The translations under genes were made by a program, and so were the position numbers. This document shows positions 1 to 6,257 of a stretch of DNA of 6,257 bases, in pieces; position 1 is the stretch's first letter, and each line of letters starts with the position of its first letter. The notes under the pieces were generated by a model. The model had not been told where the DNA came from. It saw only the letters and a program-made list of their open reading frames with translations, and searched no databases. The DNA lies in contig CAIRNC010000044.1 of assembly GCA_903879875.1 (NCBI GenBank), positions 1-6,257 of the forward strand. The letters run 5' to 3'. The DNA is from an uncultured Bacteroidota bacterium. Its GTDB lineage: Bacteria; Bacteroidota; Bacteroidia; Flavobacteriales; Flavobacteriaceae.

Positions 1-365
1 CCTTAGAAAATGTTTGCATTCCAGCATTCATCAATGGAAAATCAAAATCGGAAACCGAAATAGAAGCAAAAAAATTACTGAATTATTTGGGACTTTCACA
101 TCGAATTGACCATAAACCAAGTGAACTATCTGGTGGCGAACAACAGCGCGTTGCCGTAGCAAGAGCTTTAATTAATAAACCCGCAATTATTTTTGCTGAC
201 GAACCTTCTGGAAATTTAGATACTGTTTCTGCGGAAACGCTACATCAATTGTTTTTTAAATTACGAGATGAATTTGGACAAACTTTTGTCATTGTTACTC
301 ATAATGAAGAATTTGCTAATATGGCCGATAGAAAATTAGTGATGTCCGATGGAAAAATAATTTAA
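1..365 (+). CDS. lolD: LolD-type ABC transporter ATP-binding protein (3' part only)
   Basis: This is the C-terminal 120 residues of an ABC ATPase whose start lies left of the window. The open frame runs back to base 3, so the TTG at 87 is an internal Leu codon and not the start. In the visible fragment I see the ABC signature LSGGEQQ (residues 42-48), a Walker B strand ending ADE (61-67), the D-loop GNLD (70-73) and the H-loop histidine in VTHN (about residue 100). Walker A and the Q-loop are outside the window. The DEPSGNLD wording and the opening LENV-IP segment fit the LolD/FtsE/MacB class. LolD powers release of lipoproteins from the inner membrane by the LolCDE complex. No LolC/E-type permease gene adjoins on the right; a membrane protein of another type starts 4 bases after the stop, probably in the same operon. 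FtsE or a MacB-like exporter ATPase is the alternative. Confidence 0.8.
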   Translation, partial: LENVCIPAFINGKSKSETEIEAKKLLNYLGLSHRIDHKPSELSGGEQQRVAVARALINKPAIIFADEPSGNLDTVSAETLHQLFFKLRDEFGQTFVIVTHNEEFANMADRKLVMSDGKII

Positions 366-3300
366 AATTATGATTCTAATACTATTCAGTTGGATTGTAA
401 TGCTCTATTTCTTCCTTACAATGGGGGTTGCCACAGAATTTGTATTAAAAATTAAATCCGAAAATCGAATACTAACAGTCATTTTAGGAATAATTACACA
501 AACGATTTTATTGACCATTGTTTCGTTTTTTACTTCAATTGGGCTCGAAATATTCATTTGTAATTTAATCCTAACTACAACTATAGCATTATTTTTTAAA
601 AATAATTTAGTTGAAACGATTCTTTATTTTAAGAATACTTTTGCCTCATTTTCCCTACTAATCAAACTGATTTTAATAGTAATATTACTTTCAGCGCTCT
701 TAAAATGTGCACAATTTCCGTTTATTTTAGACAATGAAAGTTATTACATACAAACCATAAAATGGCTCAATGAATATGGATTAGTAAAGGGTTTAGGCAA
801 TTTTAATATTGCTTTTGCACAAACTTCAGCTTGGCACATTTTGCAATCAGGATTCAATTTTAGTTATATAACTTCAAGATTAAATGACATCAATGGATTG
901 CTACTCGTTATTTGTTCGTTCTATTCCATATCTATTTTTGACAGCCACTTAAAACAGGAAAAAGAATTGCATTGGTTGGGTTTTTTACTATTTTTTAATG
1001 TTATAGTTTTTCAATTTATTAATGCGCCATCTCCCGATGTGCCGTTGTTTTTGTTGGCACAAATTGTATTTTATATTTTTTTAAAAGAACAAAAATCCAA
1101 AGATGATATAAAAATAATAAGTCTTCTATTTTTGTATTTGGTTTTTATCAAAATTACAATTCTTCCCTTAGGATTGCTATTCTTATTTCTGTTTTACAAA
1201 GAAAAAAAAGGATTGGTATTTTTCGTCTTTTCAAGTGTATTCACATTCACATTATGGGCTTTAAAAAATTATATTCTAACAGGATATCTCTTATTCCCTT
1301 TTGATATTCTTGCGATTGATTGCGATTGGTTGGTGCCTTCAAAATTAGTCAACAACCTCAATAATATGATCAAAAACCATGAGTTTTTAGCAGTAAAAAA
1401 CTATAAAATTTTATCATTAATGTACAAATTTAAACTTTGGATTCAGTTCAAAGGAATTAATAGTATTTTTAATAAAGGAATCATTTTACTTTTTTTGATT
1501 ACACCATTTACAAAAAAAATGCAGTCCAATTATTACTACAAATTACTTTATGTTACCCTCCTTTTTTTCTTTATAATTGTGTTCATAGTTTCACCGCAAT
1601 TCCGATTTTTTTTAGCAGCCTTTCTATTTTTAGCAACTATACTTCTTTCTGATATTTTCAACCGACTAAAAATACACGCAAACACTTTTCTCGCTTTACT
1701 TTTAGTAGCCGTTTTACTTCCTTTAATTACGAACTATATTGTTGATTTAAAAAACTTAACTGCTAACAAACTCAATCAACAAACAGATAAAATAAACTTT
1801 ACACAATTACTAATTCCAGAACAAAATTCAAAATACGAAAACATTTCTTTTGTGAAATATCAAGTGGATAATTTAGAATTTTATTCGCCTAAAAATAATT
1901 TTTTCTTTTACGGAACTGCAAATGGTTCTCTCCCCTGTACCAATGTAGGAATAATCAACCGTTTCAAAAGAAAATTAAAAATAATTCCACAGCTCAGAAC
2001 CGGTAAATTAGAAGACGGCTTTTATTCTAAAAAAGTAACAAATGATTAATACAGAACTCAAAGATTTTTTAGACGAAAAAGTAGTATTATACAACAATCC
2101 AAACTTTATAGAAAGTGATCCTGTTCAAATTCCACATCTGTTTTCAAATAAAGAAGACATTGAAATAGCAGGGTTTTTAGCCGCAACCATTGCATGGGGA
2201 AATCGAAAAATGATTATTAAAAATGCACATCGAATGATGGATATGATTGGAAATTCCCCATTCGATTTTGTAATGTCACACAACGAAATCCAATTAGAAA
2301 AATTAAATCAATTTGTACACAGAACCTTCAACGGAACCGATTTTTGCAGTTTTATAAAAGGATTACAGCACATTTATAAACACCACGAAGGTTTAGAACA
2401 AGTATTTGTAAAAAACCAAGAAACCCATTGCTTACAAAATAGTATTTCAGTCTTAAAATCCAATTTTTTTGAAATAAACCATTTGCAACGAACTGAAAAA
2501 CACATTTCCGACCCCAATAACAACTCGGCAGCAAAACGCATCAACATGTACCTGAGATGGATGATTCGTCAAGATCAAAAAGGAGTCGATTTAGGCATCT
2601 GGAAAAACATTACTCCTTCAAAATTATCTTGTCCACTCGATGTACATTCGGGAAATGTAGCTCGGAAACTAGGTTTGCTCAATCGAAAACAAAATGATGG
2701 CAAAGCCCTAGCTGAACTGGATAGTTCCTTACGATTATTAGACCCAAATGACCCTGTAAAATATGATTTTGCCCTATTTGGATTAGGCGTTTTTGAAGGA
2801 TTTTAAAAATAAAACGAGAATTTTAAAGCCTGCAAGAAAGTTTTAGTTGACGCAAAACTAGCCCATTTTTTCATCATATTTTGTTCAAAAAACTATGATT
2901 TAGTTTATATTTGCACTTCAATAAATAGAAAATCATGTTCAGTAATTTAAGTGATAAATTAGACAAAGCCTTTCATGTATTAAAAGGACACGGAAAAATA
3001 ACCGAAGTAAACGTAGCAGAAACTTTAAAAGAAGTACGTAGAGCCTTACTTGACGCCGATGTTAACTTTAAAATTGCAAAAGAATTTACTACCAAAGTAA
3101 AAGAAAAAGCAATTGGTCAAAACGTTTTAACAACGCTACAACCCGGACAATTATTAGTTAAATTAGTCAAAGACGAATTGACCGAATTAATGGGTGGCGA
3201 TGTTGCAGGAATTAACCTTTCTGGAAATCCAACCGTTATATTAATGTCTGGTTTACAAGGTTCTGGAAAAACTACATTTTCAGGGAAATTGGCTAATTTT

Positions 3301-6257
3301 TTACAAACCAAAAAAAATAAAAAACCTTTATTAGTGGCTTGTGATATTTATCGCCCTGCTGCTATTCAACAATTGTATGTTGTTGGAGATGCTATTGGTG
3401 TTGAAGTATATTCAGAACCAGAAAATAAAAATCCTGTTGAAATAGCCCAAAATGCTATTAAACACGCAAAAGCAAATGGTTTTAATGTTGTCATTATCGA
3501 TACTGCTGGACGTTTGGCTGTCGATGCTGCGATGATGGACGAAATTGCTCGCGTGCATCAAGCTATTCAACCACAAGAAACCTTATTCGTAGTTGATGCG
3601 ATGACCGGTCAAGATGCTGTAAACACGGCAAAAGCTTTCAATGACATCTTGAATTTTGACGGTGTAATTCTAACTAAATTAGACGGAGATACTCGTGGTG
3701 GAGCTGCGATTTCAATTAAATCGGTTGTAAATAAGCCAATTAAATTTGTAGGAACAGGCGAAAAAATGGATGCTATTGATGTATTCTATCCTGTTCGTAT
3801 GGCGGAACGTATACTCGGAATGGGTGACGTTGTTTCCTTGGTTGAAAGAGCTCAAGAACAGTTTGACGAAGTTGAAGCAAGAAAATTACAAAAGAAAATT
3901 GCCAAAAATGAGTTTGGTTTTGATGATTTTCTTACTCAAATTCAACAAGTAAAGAAAATGGGAAATATGAAGGACTTGATTGGGATGATACCTGGTGCTT
4001 CAAAAGCCATGAAAGATATCGAAATTCAAGATGATGCTTTCAAACATATAGAAGCAATAATTCACTCTATGACACCTGTAGAAAGAAAAAAACCTTCGAT
4101 TATTGATGTAAAACGAAAAACGAGAATCGCGAAAGGCTCCGGTCGAAAAATTGAAGAAGTCAATCAATTGATGAAACAATTTGATCAAATGAGCAAAATG
4201 ATGAAAATGATGCAAGGCCCGGGCGGTAAAAATATGATGAAAATGATGGGTGGGATGAAATAATAATTTAAGGTTTAAAATTTTTTAATTTTAAACCTTA
4301 TTTTTTTACCTTTAACTAATAAATAATTATAGCGCTATTAGCTTATTCTAAAATCTTGAAAAATGCAATTATTAGACGGAAAAAAAGTATCAGATGACAT
4401 TAAAAATGAAATCGCCATTGCTGTTGAAGTAATGAAAAAGAATCAGGAAAAAGTTCCTCATTTAGCAGCAGTTTTAGTGGGGAATGATGGAGCAAGTCTC
4501 ACTTATGTCGGGAGCAAAGTAAAATCTTGCGAAAAGGTGGGTTTTGAATCTACTTTAATACAATTGCCTAGCGATACTCTTGAATCGGAGTTGTTAAATA
4601 AAATACAACAGCTAAACGAAGATGACACAATTGATGGATTTATTGTTCAGTTACCTTTACCTAAACATATAGATACTCAAAAAGTACTGATGGCAATTGA
4701 TCCTAGTAAAGATGTTGATGGTTTTCATCCTGAAAATTTTGGAAAAATGGCACTCGATATGACCACTTTTATCCCTGCAACACCATTCGGAATTTTAGAA
4801 TTGCTAAAACGATACAAAATCGAAACAAACGGTAAACATACCGTAGTTATTGGTCGCAGTCACATAGTAGGACGACCAATAAGTATTTTAATGGGCCGAA
4901 AAGACTATCCTGGAAATTCAACCGTTACCCTTGTACACAGTTATACGCCAAATATTTCTGAAATTACGCTCCAAGCAGATATTATAATTATTGCACTTGG
5001 AGTACCTAATTATCTAAAAGCTGATATGGTTAAAGAAGGTGTTGTAGTTATAGATGTTGGTATTACTCGTGTAGCCAATCCTGAATCCGTGAAAGGCTAC
5101 TCCATTGTAGGTGATGTAGATTTTGAAAATGTTAGCAAAAAAGCCTCTTTTATTACCCCAGTTCCCGGTGGTGTTGGTCCAATGACAATTGCAATGCTAC
5201 TTAAAAACACACTTTTAGCAAGAGACATAAAAAATTAGGAATAAATAAGCTTCGTTTATAGGATTACTACTTTGATTTGTAATAGGAAGATAAATCTTAA
5301 TATTAGTACTGAATTATAAATTGTCTAAACGATTTATGATGATTTTAATGTTTTATTTTCTGAAATTGGAAAATCAATATAATTTAGTTGCAACCAATAA
5401 AACAAAACCCGGAAACAGAAACTTTATCACTGTTTTCGGTTTTTTTGTACAACTATATTTAATAGAGATAAATCACATATTCCGAGTAAAAAAATTATAG
5501 TCTTTCAAGATGGTGTTGATAAAATCTTGGGAATTGCCTGATTGATTTTTGATGCCTGTTACAGCTTCAATTTTTAATCGGATCTTATGAATTTTCTCAA
5601 AGTCTTTGTTCTTTTTGGCGTCATCAAAATTTTCTTTAATAATTCGGATATCATTGTCAGAAAGTTTAATGACCAAAGCATAAGTTGGCACATATTCGTC
5701 GTCAATTTCTTGTAGGATGGTGCTGTTGATAGTTACCTTACTTTTTAATGTAATTACTGATGTACCCGCCGCCAAATCACCCAATCGTTGGGATTGTTTT
5801 GTGGTTACAATAGCTATTAAACCTACAACACCGCTAGCAAACATGACATCAATCAAACGGAACAACCATCGAATGATGTAATCGCCAAAGCTGGCTTGAT
5901 AGCCGTCAATTTTCACCACTTTTATTTTCAATAATCGTTTACCGAAAGTTTGCCCTTCAAAAATACTTTCTTGTAAAAGGGTGTAGAACATTAAGGGGAA
6001 AAAAAACAATATATATATCGCAGCCTTAGACCAATAATCCCAGCCATGAATTAAATCACCTATACCCAAATAGTAAAAAAACACCCAAAGAACCACGATA
6101 AAATAAGCAGTTTGAATAAGGAAATCGGTTAATACGGCTAATAATCTTTCGCCTACCGAAGCAGTAGTAAAATTAATAGTCACATTTTGTGTTGTATTTA
6201 TTGATAATTGCGTCATATTTTATATTTTAGCCTTTGATGAGAGAAATTGCATTCATA

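Overview
The window looks like ordinary chromosomal core DNA of a low-GC member of the Bacteroidetes, most likely a Flavobacterium or close relative. Four things point that way: strongly AT-rich sequence; no clear Shine-Dalgarno sequences before the genes; a promoter upstream of ffh that fits the Bacteroidetes/Flavobacterium pattern (TTG, then TAnnTTTG); and protein families typical of that group (TIGR02757/DUF2400, the LIC_10190-like membrane protein, and an RDD protein beside a SpoIIM-like start).

Layout. Bases 1-2806 are a tightly packed plus-strand operon. It starts with the 3' part of a LolD-type ABC transporter ATPase. A 559-residue polytopic membrane protein follows after 4 bases, and then a TIGR02757 (DUF2400) protein overlaps it by 8 bases. 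Next, ffh (the signal recognition particle GTPase) has its own promoter and ends in a strong intrinsic terminator. folD (one-carbon/folate metabolism) follows as what looks like a separate unit. A second terminator lies about 170 bases after folD, between folD and a convergent minus-strand RDD-family membrane protein gene. At the right edge, 20 bases from the RDD start codon, a divergent plus-strand gene begins; its seven visible codons look like the start of a SpoIIM (DUF95) family protein.

How the genes relate. LolD (lipoprotein release), Ffh (co-translational membrane targeting), the LIC_10190-like protein (possibly a GT-C-type envelope enzyme) and RDD/SpoIIM all concern the envelope. FolD is unrelated housekeeping metabolism. 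I see no mobile element, CRISPR array, tRNA, rRNA or defence island. The least understood parts are the membrane protein, the TIGR02757 protein (whose motifs resemble a HhH-GPD DNA glycosylase active site) and the RDD/SpoIIM junction. I found no convincing new multi-gene system.
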